The translations under genes were made by a program, and so were the position numbers. The notes beneath the pieces were generated by a model that was given only the letters and a program-made list of their open reading frames with translations, was not told where the DNA came from and made no database searches. A DNA stretch of 64,000 nucleotides from Sclerodactyla briareus (lineage: Eukaryota > Echinodermata > Holothuroidea > Dendrochirotida > Sclerodactylidae), in assembly GCA_026419785.1 (NCBI GenBank), contig JAODTK010003332.1:1-64000 (forward strand), given 5' to 3'. Below are positions 34,718 through 45,929 of this stretch, in pieces. How positions within the stretch are numbered: the first letter of the stretch is position 1; the number at the start of each line of letters is the position of its first letter.

Positions 34718-37169
34718 GTAATAAATCTTCTGGTTCCTGTCAGTTTTAGAAATTCTGGAGAAGAAAGAATTGTCCTCTTTTATTCCTTGCTTGAGGAAGT
34801 CATAAGAAGACTATGCAGTCATATGAGGCGGTGTGTGTATGCGATGCCCAGCTGTGAACATGTTAATTTGACCCCCCCTGATGGATGAAGCTCGTACTTG
34901 ATCTGAACCCGATATGTTTTGGTGGTCATGTCAGAAGTCATCTGAGAATCACCAGAGGTCCAAGTCTGAAACCTTGTAAATAGGATAGTCCGAAATGGTT
35001 GTCAAAAAATTGATTTTGGTCAAACAAACATTGATGTGACATTGATTAATCAATATTTTAGCCAATTGGCTTGTAACACATAATTCGAACTACCCCCTCG
35101 GGCATAGATGAAGCTCATACTTGTTATGTCTGTTTCCCATGATTAGTACATGAACCCTATTGTGGTTGGCCGTCAGCTCACTGCAGGCCAAGGCAGAGAA
35201 TCCTTGTAAACTTAAAAAAATCTGCTTGGTCGGATCCAGTTGAATCAGGTGTGTGGCTTCTCTATTAAGAGCAAAGGTTCCTGTGTAACATGATAACTTG
35301 ATCCCACGGTTGTAAAGCTCATACACTATAATAGTGTTTCACGCCAAAATGAATTGACTACATGAGTGGCAATTATTTTGGGGGCAGGTGAGAGATCACA
35401 GAGGCGGAATTTGCAGAATCTTTGTAAATTTGATAACATTCAGAATGCTTGTCTGATCTTGTTGGAATTTAGTGTATAGCTCTCTTAATAAGAGTACAGG
35501 AACCCATTGCTTGATCAGATAGCATCATTTTTTTGGAAATGAAATTTTGTCCAAACTGTCATATGTTGCCCATATGACTGGTACTTTTGCCAGTCTTTAA
35601 TTTGGTGAATGGCCATAGGTTGTCAAAACGAGTCGAGGAAATCAACTAAGCCTTCTGGCATTCTGGTTTTGTATAACAGACTGTCTGAAATGTTGTAAAA
35701 TTCAGGGATATTGTGTGAATTCTTGGAAAAGCTATGTAAGTATATGCAGAATCCCAATACCTATCAATTTTACAATTCTGCATTTAATTTCCAAGTTTTT
35801 GGTTTCATCTCTCCCTCTCTCGAAAAAAAATCCTGTTACAGTTTAAGGATCGTTAGATGGGTAAAGGACCTTTTCTAAATGTCATCGAAAGTCATGAGAT
35901 GTAAATCATCCTTAATTTTACCTGGGATGTTGATGAACCCTGGAAAAAAATGGTACTCTACAGGGAGGGGAAGTAAGCAATATTCACAATGAAAAAAAAG
36001 TTACTGTCAATGTATGCAAAACCAAGTCAGAAAAAAACCTCTCATGGAAATTTGGTAAAGAGTTACATTTGTAACTGGGTTCATGCACCCTCCTAGCACG
36101 TCACTCTATTCATAGCGAATAGTTCCAGGCAGGGTTGCCAATTGCTAATTGGGCAAGCCTGTAGAAGCTATCATCTCCATGTTATTTATTATAAATTCTC
36201 TATATTGGTCATTATGGGTACCTCCATTTTATCAGGAGGGCCGAGTCCCAGAGTCCAACCGCCAGCGGGATCAAGTTCAAACTTGGTGGGTGTGCTTCCC
36301 ATGCAAAGAACACTGATTGCTATTTTATTTCTGTATGAGTTTGGGGCCTCGTTCTTTTGAGTGGTGGACTTTTTTTGTAACTTTGGTAATTTCACTTTGT
36401 GATGAGGCCAACCAGCAGCATGCTGGGCAGATGAAGTTCACACTTGTAAATCAAGCCTGAGTCAGACATGCCTTTTGGATGAAGTTCAACTATTGGTGTA
36501 TGTCTCTTATAATAAGTACAGGAGTCACATTAATTTCAAGTGTCATTATGGAGAATGGATTTTCAAAGGAATCACGAATCCTTGCAGCTCTTCCTGAATG
36601 TTGGGAGTGGGGGAGAAAATTCAGCTCGATCCATTTGAAAGAACATCTCTCTATGTATTGACTGCAATTCAAGCAAGTGATTTTTTGACCCATCAGATCA
36701 GATAGTTGTAACGAAATCAAAAATATAAAAGTGGTCGCATAGGCTTGGCTTATCTAGTCTTGTGAATTGCTGCTGGTATTTTTCTTCCTTGAACTCCATT
36801 AGCCCAGTCCAGTAGAGTTCCAAACTAGTGATTGACAGATTGAGGTTCAATCCTGTTTGGGACCGATTCTGCTCTTTCCATTGTGCCCTTGGGAAGAGAG
36901 GCACTCTATTCGATATTGTACCATCCAGGTTGATAATTGGGGACTTGTCAGCATCGGTGCACACCCTGGCGAAAAATAGCAGCAATTTACACCCTGGGGT
37001 TGTCAGAGGCCATTCCCGGTTCCCACAAACAGGGTGAGAGCTGTGAACGGCCTTAAGCATTTCTTTCTGGTTCTGAATGGCGTCTCTGAATACAACATGG
37101 TGTTGATAACTACATTAACTGTGCTGTTTAGTTGTGTGATAGTCTCTTGTTCACGATTTTCATGTCCAG
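34718..37169. other. Intron with satellite-family and family E fragments
   Basis: 34870-35660 holds three diverged 300 bp satellite-family units ('gatggatgaagctc', 'tacttg...tatg', 'ctaagccttctggc'). 36120-36480 has family E pieces ('gggatcaagttcaaacttgg', 'gtgcttcccatg'). 36730-36990 contains 'gattgaggttcaatcc' and 'tgtgcccttgggaagagag', which recall SINE-type sequence but lack a full tRNA promoter. Remainder unassigned. Confidence 0.45.
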
Positions 37170-37294
37170 GGTGTGGCGGTTCCTATAGAAACAACGGAGG
37201 TACCATCGTGACCCCCACATCCTAGAAACATACGGCACAATCTGAACTGCACCTGGCTAATCGAGGTGGAAGAAGGGAAGAATGTCCGAATAAG
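37170..37294 (+). CDS. CUB domain 5, N-terminal exon
   Basis: Between the acceptor ttcatgtccag and donor ataag|gtatgt. Opens CGGSYRNNGGTIVTPTS, a classic CUB start, followed by a stop. A two-base gap at that point restores the N.LxCxWxI segment, visible as LNCTWLIEVEEGKNVRIR. The stop falls exactly where the SPxYP segment should continue, so it looks like a small deletion rather than a real end. Continues in the exon at 40025. Confidence 0.85.
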
Positions 37295-37467
37295 GTATGT
37301 AGCCTGGTCTCCTGAATCCAAACCACTGCTGCTGGTTACCATAGCAACCCTTGCAATGGGGACAGTCCAGGCTCCCAAAGCTTGGATGAAATTTTACTCG
37401 TTGAAAAAATGCACACTAAGTAGGTACTTTTGCAGCTATAACGTACCTGGAGTTTATGTCAGGAAGT

Positions 37468-37710
37468 CCCTTTTTTGTCTCGCCTGAACAAGGAGAGACA
37501 TAGTGATCACTTTGTGTCTGTCTGTCCTGTCGTTCCCATCCGTATGTGCGGTTTGATTTCTCCTGAACTGTGAAAGCTGTCATGCTGAACTTTGTGGAGG
37601 TGTACGGTGAAGAGTTGTCGGTGCATTCACTTTTCGTCCCGAAAAACCATACTCATGTGCATACATTTATTGAAAATGGACTTGGGAGCTTGGACAAGAT
37701 ATATCTTGTT
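37468..37710 (+). repeat. Repeat A fragment (5' end)
   Basis: Starts ttttttgtctcgcctgaac and runs through 'gagacatagtgatcactttg' and 'accatactcatgtgcataca', then stops matching. Confidence 0.75.
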
Positions 37711-38309
37711 TTACATCTCGGTCCTCTTAGATGACTGGAAATTTCAGGACAGTGATCACTGATCCATGTGTGCCTCCCAGAAAGAATCCTACTCTGGCTA
37801 CAGCCAGGCTGCTGCTATAGTGACCATCATAGTGAGTAGGAAGCATCTACTGAAGGGTTGTCCCGTCTATCGTGAGGTACCCAGTGTCAGGGGGTGTATT
37901 ATATATCCCAAAAGATTTATTCTCATATATTGAAGCTCCATTCTTTCAGCTTCGAAATTTTGGAGAGAATAAAGCATAAATGATAGTGAAAATGAAATGC
38001 TTCCTTCATACCTCATTGGACAAGAAGACTTCAGTCGAAATTACAGCACTCCAATCATGTTTATTTGGAGAAAATGGTGATCAGTCTGCGATATCTCCAA
38101 AAAGCCGGCCGGTGTAACAAATATTTGTACCTCTCGCAGGACCTCTTCCACAAAATTCCGAAATTTACCATTTCAAATGCGATCGTTTCAACAGATTTTT
38201 TTTCAACTGTAGTTTCATATCAATCAATACAATAGATTACTGCAGTATGGGTAGATTCATGGCTGGAAAGGAGGACATGAAATGAAGGCTGAATGGAACT
38301 GCACATCGT

Positions 38310-38455
38310 GACCGGACAATTCCCACCCGGACAATTCCCACCCGGACAATTCCCACCCGGACAATTCCCCCTCAACGGAATGTTTTTTTTTTATGGTCAG
38401 AATTAGGTTAGGGTCTAAAATTAGGGTCACGTTGGGTGGGAATTGTCCGGGTGGG
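38310..38455. repeat. Foldback of 15-mer repeats
   Basis: Four tandem copies of ccggacaattcccac (38312-38370) face an inverted pair, gggtgggaattgtccgggtg, at 38434-38453. The spacer is T-rich and ends with 'gggtctaaaattagggtcac'. The arms are about 25-30 bp, near-perfect. Confidence 0.85.
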
Positions 38456-39397
38456 AGGTGTCTGGCAATCTTCACATGATCACATGATAGTTGGTCAATA
38501 GTATCACTGATATATGGGGGGCATTCAAGGATTTGGGGAACAAAGGACAGGCATCTAAGGTCATTTGAGCTGGAAATGATCACCTTCGTTGTTCCAAACT
38601 GTCAAACATTTTCTCCCACATCTGAGTTGGATTTCCCTGTCAGTTCGCCAGTATCATTGTTGACCAGTGGTACATTTGGCATGTTCATAAAATGAGATGT
38701 CAGAGGGTCATCTAAGTCTAATTTTTGAATGTCTGTCCAGAATGTGGCCCATTCTACTTAATTTCATGACTACTATGGAGCATGCACAAACAATCTGATT
38801 AAATCTTGGGCGTGGACGCGTATTATATGCTATTGAGTAATCTAATTTGCATGACTTAATCAATTTTTGAGTGTTGGGTCTTCACAGAACTTGGTGATAT
38901 GGTCTATCTTCTGTCCCATCAGATCTTGGCTGTAAACTTCAATAGTGATGCTAGGGGTCACTGGAGGTCATCGAGTGTGTCTAATTCACTCAATTCATGC
39001 AAATTCATACAATTTACATGACATGTACATGTGGTCTGGTCTTCAGTTCTGATTGCCCAAAACCAGCGAGACACATTTGGGGGTTAGCCTTGTCATGGCA
39101 ACGAGCCCCGCGGTTAGAACAAGGTGACCTTGCATGGGGACCGTCCCTCACTTGTGATCGGTACACACTACACTGTCACTCATTTCGCAGATTAACATTC
39201 ACTCAGTCGAAGTGGGATTTGCACAGTCCATAGAGCTTTTTTGATTGCTGTTCAAGAGGTTACAATTTTGAGACCCATAGACCTATCAGTTCTCTATCGT
39301 GCCCTGTTGTGGCAAGGCACCCTGGTTGTCATTGCCTCATCCTACACGGTTTTTTTTGTCCCGTGAACCTGTGAGGGTACAGAGGGAATGAGTGCCC

Positions 39398-39876
39398 ACA
39401 ATAGCAGCTTTGAGGCATGCATGAGATCTGTGATACTGTACGGTGCAGGGACATAGGCACTTACAAAAAAATCTGGAAAATATCCTGGTCAAATGTGACA
39501 GAGAATGTGAGGATACATGGGCTGGCAATTCAGGAGAGGGACAATGTTAGTAGCTCTGAGGTTGCCAGATGCTGTGGTTTGCAAGAGCTGCACTGTAGGT
39601 AAAGTGAGGAGATTGAGCTGGTTGGGACATTTCAACAAGAAGAGAGAGAACGTGACACCGCCTGTGAAGGTCAGGATTCCTGGTCGAGGACCCACCTGGC
39701 AGGCCCAGGAAAAAAGTGGCAGGATTGTGTCAACGATGATCTGAGTATACTCAACAATCAACAGGGAAGTGACACTAGACAGAAGTCGTGGAAGCATGTC
39801 ATCACCCGCCTAACCTCATATGATGAGAAACACCGGACGTAAGACGGAGATAATGATGATGAATAGCAGCAACCTA
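39398..39876 (+). pseudogene. 3' fragment of a LINE (RTE-like) ORF2
   Basis: C-terminal end of a non-LTR retrotransposon reverse transcriptase. Landmarks over three frames: CMRSVILYGAG (39417-39450), RRLSWLGHF (39610-39635) matching the common R.RWxGHv motif, IPGRGPTWQAQ for the GRRPRGRPxxxW segment (39675-39710), CVNDDLSIL for the 'D.v..Dl..L' segment (near 39735), and RQKSWKHVI before the stop at 39840-39842. A GATGATGAAT tail follows, as in RTE-type elements. Truncated at the 5' side and shifted at least twice. It is in the + orientation, inside the CUB 5 intron. Confidence 0.75.
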
Positions 39877-40024
39877 CCCATTGGATTGGTAGGTAGCATA
39901 GAGTTCCTATGGTTGAGGTAACACTTCTAAAGTGCTCCCAGAATGTCTAAGACATCGAAAAGTTCCACATATGCAATGCAGATACAATTATGATGTGAGA
40001 TGATATATTCTGATCCCTTTGCAG

Positions 40025-40236
40025 GTTTTCGTCTTTTGCCCTGGAGTATACCGTCGGCTGCCGATTTGATTACCTCAAGGTCTATGACGGTTCGAACATG
40101 CAGGCACCGCCACTAGCAGACCGCATGTGTGGCTCCATGATGCCGGATCAGATCGTTTCAACAGGGAATGTGGTGTTCCTGAATTTGTGATGAGCCTGGC
40201 TTCGTTGAAGGATTTAAGGCAACATCAAGCAGTGAT
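40025..40236 (+). CDS. CUB domain 5, C-terminal exon
   Basis: From the acceptor ccctttgcag to donor gtgat|gtgagt. Reads SSFALEY, then CRFDYLKVYDGSNMQAPPLA, the most conserved CUB core (C.yD.l.v.dG), then RMCGSMMPDQIVSTGNVVF, the CG..P turn and exposed strand. After two stops and a small shift, the end reads SDEPGFVEGFKATSS, the terminal segment. The frame is open apart from that one indel near 40187. The donor phase suggests one further missing G (gatg|gtgagt). Confidence 0.9.
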
Positions 40237-40718
40237 GTGAGTAAAAATAGCAGAATAGAGGCAGAGAAATTTTTTTTTTATTATTCCTTCCCAAAGAGGG
40301 CAAATGGGATCCATACAATTACACTGTCATGTGTGTTTATGGGTGTCCGTTGCCCCCTTTAATTTAGTAATCGAACGATGTAATAAGGTAGATGGCTTAT
40401 ACTTGGCGAGTAGGTGGCCTTACAGAGAAGATTGTAAATCCTTACATACATGAACATATCTGAGTTTAGCTAATTATGGTTTGCTTAAGACTTTTTGAAA
40501 AGGGATTAACATCCATTTTGCTCAGTGAAATTCGAAAAGTGGCGAAATTTGATATTTGGACCAATGTTGGTTTGTAAACAGGATGGTTGAAACTAATTAG
40601 ATCATCTCAACCGAAAAATGACTATTAGTTGTGAAACAGGCGAGAAATGAGTTCGAGATCTCACTCATTTCAGTTGTGAACTGACCATCGGCTAATCTAC
40701 TCACTTAAATACTTACAG
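40237..40718. other. Short intron between CUB 5 and CUB 6, nothing recognised
   Basis: AT-rich, a nine-base T run near 40271. No repeats recognised. Confidence 0.6.
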
Positions 40719-40926
40719 GTCCGACAGTGGGTTGTGGTGGTCAATTAACTGACAGCGGGGGCAGTATCACAATCCTGGATCTCAACAACGATGGGAGTTA
40801 CGACACAGACCTGGACTGTTGGTGGTCCATAAGTGTCAATGACACCAGTAAAGTCATACGATGGAATTTACAGGAGACTTTGCCTTAGAATCACCTTCCA
40901 ACAGCAGGTGTTACGACTATGTAGAG
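40719..40926 (+). CDS. CUB domain 6, N-terminal exon
   Basis: Clean acceptor (aatacttacag) and donor (gtagag|gtaaga). Reads CGGQLTDSGGSITILDL, then LDCWWSISVNDTSKVIRWNF, the C.W.I strand. One missing T then restores TGDFALESPSNS and RCYDYVE, the C.YD.v end. The single indel lies in a T homopolymer, good evidence for sequencing error. Continues at 41628. A decayed copy of its 3' end lies in the next intron. Confidence 0.9.
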
Positions 40927-41004
40927 GTAAGAGAATAATGATACGAACCTTTAGAGGTCACTAGGGGTCAAAATATGAAAACCATGTGAGCACAAACTGG
41001 AACA

Positions 41005-41065
41005 ATAATGTTTGCCTTGGAGACTTCTTCTAACAGCATGTTTATGACTATGTTTAGGTGAGAAT
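41005..41065 (+). pseudogene. Decayed duplicate of the 3' end of the CUB 6 N-exon
   Basis: 'tgccttggagacttcttctaacagcatgtttatgactatgtttag|gtgaga' parallels 'tgccttagaatcaccttccaacagcaggtgttacgactatgtagag|gtaaga' at 40881-40932, including the donor, and the similarity continues into intron sequence. The Cys and frame are lost. Confidence 0.7.
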
Positions 41066-41134
41066 GGGACTTTGCAAATTTCAGGTCAAAGTCTGGAAAC
41101 CTTGTAAACACAAACCTCTGTAAGCCGAGGGAGG

Positions 41135-41350
41135 TTTTTGTTTCGCCTGAAGTCTGTTGAGAAGAGAGCTAGTGGTCACCATTGTGTGTATGTGCTTGTG
41201 TGTGTGTGCATGTATGCGTGTGTGCTCTTTGAAATTGTGAGGTCCTTGAACCCGATTTCTCTGGAATTGACCGCGCATCTCGCCGAATGTCAGCAAGTAA
41301 CAAGAGAATTCGAAGTATAATAGTTTCGAGGTAGAATGTTGCATGATGAC
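41135..41350 (+). repeat. Repeat A fragment, strongly diverged
   Basis: 'tttttgtttcgcctgaagtc', 'gtggtcaccattgtgtgtat' recall the start of repeat A; the rest is diverged, with a (GT)n tract. Confidence 0.5.
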
Positions 41351-41627
41351 TGGGTTCAAACTTTGCATTCTGCTCAGAGTCGTGAAAAGCAAGTACACCC
41401 CAGGTTGAACAATATTAGGTTTGCAGGTACATGAAAGTTGTGGTTGAGTAGGTCTATTGGACTATTGGTTTCCGAAGGCTTTTCAAATCCAGAGATTTTG
41501 AGCACCAGTTATTAAAATTCTTCTTTTTCTTTCGAGCTAGTGTTGTTATTCCTGCTCTCTAATTATTTGAGAGGAAGAAAGGGTCATGGCATAACATTCT
41601 GGTTACAAATTTCTCATTTTTTCTCAG

Positions 41628-41788
41628 ATCCGTGATGGTTTTGGGAGTTACGCACCACAGATAGGTATATTCTGCTGGAGGACCCAGCCCCCGCCCGAGA
41701 TCCTCTCTGGGAACAAAGCGTTACCATCAGATTATCACGACTCTCGTATAACAGGCTGGATTCACCCTGAGGTACACCATGGTCAATC
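41628..41788 (+). CDS. CUB domain 6, C-terminal exon
   Basis: From the acceptor tcattttttctcag to donor caatc|gtaagt. Opens IRDGFGSYAPQIGIFCW, the v.DG.....iG.fCg motif with Trp for Gly, then P-P-P-E-I-L-S-G-N. A shifted frame gives VTIRLSRLSYNRLDS for the exposed strand, and a further shift gives GFTLRYTMVN, the terminal motif. Two indels in 161 bp. Confidence 0.85.
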
Positions 41789-42049
41789 GTAAGTATTGCT
41801 GTCACACTCCTCAGAGTATTCTGACAGGTATTCTAAATCTCATTGGGAGGATTTCCAAATTTTTGTCGATCATCAGTGATTTCAGCTACAGCGGGTCTCC
41901 ATCTGGCTACCTTGAACAGGCATTTGGCACCAGTGACCTGTCAATAACTATCACTCATATTCACAGAATTGTATACTATTTTCTCACATTCTTCTTTTGA
42001 ACAAACAGAGCCTGGTTCATTCCCAAACCCAAAAAACACCCCTGGTGTT

Positions 42050-43737
42050 GATTATAGAAGGTTCAATCCCCCTGTAGACTCGGGGGGGGGGGGGGGGGGG
42101 GTTGTATACGATGAAGCTGAATCCTGCTGTAGAATGGAGTTTGTAGAAGATGTAGCCAAGTCTCTCATTAGATTGGAGTTTGTAGGAGATACAGCTTAAT
42201 CCCCCCATAGACTCAGCCAAATTCCTTGTGGGCTGGAGTTTTTCTGAGATGCAGCTGAATCCCCTTTTAGACTGGAGTTTATAGGAGATGCAGCTGAATT
42301 TCTTATAGACTGTAGTTTATAAGGATATGCAGCAGAATTCCTCTGAAGACTGGATTTTGTTGGAGTTGCAGTTGAACCCCCTGTAGACTGGAGTGTGTAG
42401 GAGATGCAGCGGATCCCCTGTAGACTGGAGTTCAGGGACATGCAGAATAATCCCCTTGTAGACTGGAGTTTGTCTGAGATGCAGCTGAATCCCCTTTTAG
42501 ACTGGAGTTTATAGGAGATGCAGCTGAATTTCTTATAGACTGTAGTTTATAAGGATATGCAGCAGAATTCCTCTGAAGACTGGATTTTGTTGGAGATGCA
42601 GTTGAACCCCCTGTAGACTGGAGTGTGTAGGAGATGCAGCGGATCCCCCTGTAGACTGGAGTTCATGGGACATACAGCATAATCCCCTTGTAGACTGGAG
42701 TTTGTCTGAGATGCAGCTGAATCCCCTTTTAGACTGGAGTTTATAGGAGATGCAGCTGAATTTCTTGTAGACTGGAGTTTATAAGGATATGCAGCAGAAT
42801 TCCTCTGAAGACTGGATTTTGTTGGAGATGCAGTTGAACCCCCTGTAGACTGGAGTGTGTAGGAGATGCAGCTGGATCCCCCTGTAGACTGGAGTTCATG
42901 GGACATGCAGCATAATCCCCTTGTAGACTGGAGTTTGTCTGAGATGCAGCTGAATCCCCTTTTAGACTGGAGTTTATAGGAGATGCAGCTGAATTTCTTG
43001 TAGACTGGAGTTTATAAGGATATGCAGCAGAATTCCTCTGAAGACTGGATTTTGTTGGAGATGCAGTTGAACCCCCTGTAGACTGGAGTGTGTAGGAGAT
43101 GCAGCTGGATCTCCCTGTAGACTGGAGTTCATGGGACATGCAGCATAATCCCCTGTAGACTGGAGTTTGTAGGGGATGCAGCTGAATCTCCTTGTAGACT
43201 GGAGTTTGTCTGAGATGCAGCTGAATCTCCCTGTAGACTGGAGTTCATAGGACATGCAGCATAATCCCCTTGTAGATATGCAGCTGAATTCCTCTGAAGA
43301 CTGGATTTTGTTGGAGATGCAGTTGAACCCCCTGTAGACTGGAGTGTGTAGGAGATGCAGCTGGATCCCCCTGTAGACTGGAGTTCATGGGACATGCAGC
43401 ATAATCCCCTTGTAGACTGGAGTCTGTAGGGGATGCAGCTGAATCTCCCTGTAGACTGGAGTGTGTAGGAGATGCAGCTGAATCTCCCTGTAGACTGGAG
43501 TTCATGGGACATACAGCATAATCCCCTTGTAGACTGGAGTTTATAGGAGATGCAGCTGGATCCCCCTGTAGACTGGAGTTCATGGGACATGCAGCATAAT
43601 CCCCTTGTAGACTGGAGTTTATAGGAGATGCAGCTGAATTTCTTGTAGACTGGAGTTTGTCTGAGATGCAGCTGAATCTCCCTGTAGACCCCCCATCGAC
43701 CCCCCCGTCAGCCCCCCCCCCCCCCCCCCCCCCCCCC
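42050..43737. repeat. 39 bp minisatellite with ~232 bp higher-order unit
   Basis: About 42 copies of a unit such as gtagactggagtttatagg + agatgcagctgaatccccct. Six different units form a block that repeats at 42244, 42474, 42706 and 42939 (230-233 bp). Because 39 is divisible by three, the minus strand shows long 13-residue-period open frames; these are a by-product. The array is bracketed by a G20 run (42082-42101) and a C26 run (43712-43737). Lies in the intron between CUB 6 and CUB 7. Confidence 0.95.
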
Positions 43738-44009
43738 TCCGCTATTATGGTCACTCTACAGTTGTGCCTCTGCAGGGGTAAATACTTAAGGATACCTTTA
43801 GTGCCATAAGGAAGTACAGTAAATTCTGAACAAATCATGTGTACTCTGAATTTCTAATGAACTGCATCTTCTCTGCCAGAATTGTTACAGAAAACTAAGA
43901 CTCGATATGGGGTTCACGGTAGGCGGCACTGGGGAGCCCCCAATGTGAAAAATTGCCGGCATTGAGAGGGTGAGGCCACCATCCTGACATGGTTTATTCT
44001 TGTTAACAG

Positions 44010-44225
44010 GTACATGTGGTGGCCAGTTGGAAGCAACCTCAGAGGCCCAGGTCATGACATCTCCTAACTACCCTGGGGCCTACCCACATAACCTCCGATG
44101 TAACTGGATCATCACAGCCGCCCTTGCCACAGATAAAGTACTGATAACCACCACACACAGCGATTGACATCGAGGCAGACCCCTCCTGCAAGTTTGACTA
44201 CCTTCAGCTCACCAATTTCCCTCAT
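44010..44225 (+). CDS. CUB domain 7, N-terminal exon
   Basis: Acceptor ttgttaacag, donor ctcat|gttagt. Reads CGGQLEATSEAQVMTSPNYP, then AYPHNLRCNWIITAALATDK and VLITTT, all in one frame, a textbook CUB N-half. Then a stop, and after a one-base shift IDIEADPSCKFDYLQLTNFP, the E...C.fDyl. segment. Only one indel is needed. Pairs with the exon at 45507. Confidence 0.92.
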
Positions 44226-45506
44226 GTTAGTACTGTCTGGGTGCCTATGTAGTGCTCCCCCTTGTCATTGACATGCCCAAAACGTTTTACTTTTACGAAC
44301 ATACTGCTAATCGTCCCAGCTTTTTTGTGAAATTTCAAACAAGAAGCCTAAATTTATCATGTAGATTTCCACCTTCAGGCTATAATTGGGGCCATGATCG
44401 GTAGTTCTACCAATTAGCTCATTCTGCTTGGTGGGATATGCTCAGGCTGGTATATCCTCCTATAATAACTTGATGTTATATATTTGAATCGTGTGTGGGC
44501 TGATGATGTTAAAGTCACAAATTGAACAAGAGGGCAATCCCGGAGTCGCAGGATCTCATCAGCAAATGTGGAACTATTCAGTCGTTCTACCTGCAATAAT
44601 TTGCAAGTTGCAATTATACCAAATTCATCAAAAAATGGCCAAAAACAGCCGTTTTCCCACAATATCCATATTGATAGAAATTAAAAAAGAAAATTCAGCA
44701 TAGAAGCTAGAAAACCCTTTGCTTGGATACATTGTACCTTGTTCTAGAATTTTAAACCAATCAGTCCTTTCCAATCTCTAAATATACTGAAGAAAAAGCG
44801 AAAGAGTAGTTTCTGGCTGATTGCAATGAAAAAGTGGTTTTGTTACCTTTTTACATTGTTATGAAATTTGATATCATTCAGCCATTGGAATCAGCAAATG
44901 AAAATTATTGAAAAATTGGTACGAACGAAAAGTGCTCTAAAATTGTTGTTCTTCCTCCAGAAATTTCATAATTCTGATAGTTTTCGCATAATTTGGAAAG
45001 AAAATATTCAGGCTTGTGCAAAATTTACAATATTCAACAAATTCCGAATTTAGATGTTTGCCGAAAAACACCAAAAATCTGATGGACATGCAACGCACCA
45101 TGCACCTTATTGCTGGATCACTCGGCACCCATGCGTATTCCACCATAGGGTGTCCCTCAGTGGGTAGTTCTTTGCCACCACTATGGTTACCATTGCAACT
45201 GTTGCTATGGCGAGATAATAAACCTTCAGAATAATTATGACTTAACATGATATCATCACTGAGAGGTTTGAGATACTCTAGTGTCATGTGGACAGAATCT
45301 CAACAAAACTATAGTAGCTATCCACTACAATGTAAAATGAGTAACCATAATTGAATGTGTAATCGGTCCAGAATGGCTCAATCTTGTGTTATGAAACAAC
45401 CATGAAGTTTTAATGTCATTCTCCAGAAATAGTTATTGATATCAAGAGTGTTTCTTGGTTGGTGAGATTATATTTTCATCATTGCCTTGTACGTATATCT
45501 TCACAG
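44226..45506. other. Intron of CUB 7, nothing recognised
   Basis: AT-rich; short open frames on both strands have no domain or repeat I recognise. Confidence 0.55.
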
Positions 45507-45647
45507 AATTCCCAACCTGGTTCTCACCACTACTGCGGCCTGAGCACCCTCCGCCTTTTGTCAGCTATGGACGTAGCGCCCAGGTCTACTTCGTAACGGA
45601 TATGAACACCAATGGGAATGGTTTCTCTCTCAATTATCAAATTGCAG
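45507..45647 (+). CDS. CUB domain 7, C-terminal exon
   Basis: Acceptor atatcttcacag, donor ttgcag|gtaggt. An uninterrupted frame reads WFSPLLRPEHPPPFVSYGRS, overlapping RSAQVYFVTDMNTNGNGFSL then NYQIA: the Pro-rich turn, the exposed strand (a.v.F.tD) and the terminal GFSLNY. No frameshift, one of the clean exons. It lacks a clear v.DG start, so the intron falls a little later in the domain here. Confidence 0.9.
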
Positions 45648-45929
45648 GTAGGTGTTCAATGATATTGCCTATATTGCAACATAGGACATTCATGATCTTC
45701 CTGAAAATGGGGTAGGGGTTGGGGTTTATTCCTGAGTATAATTTCTACAATAATTCTGCATAATTTAGGTTCATTACTGTTGAAGAGTATTGAAGGGGCA
45801 TTATGCACTATTATGTGAAAAATAGCTAAAATCTGCAAAATCCTTTCCCCTCTACATATTAGGCTGGATCACTATTAGACTCTGTGTTATCATGGACTAG
45901 TGATACCTACTGTGACTGATAAATCTGTC

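Noticed and set aside
42196..43838. Long minus-strand open frames with a 13-residue repeat, one with a Gly-run
   Set aside because: By-product of the 39 bp minisatellite and of the flanking C/G homopolymer; antisense to an intron and no start context.
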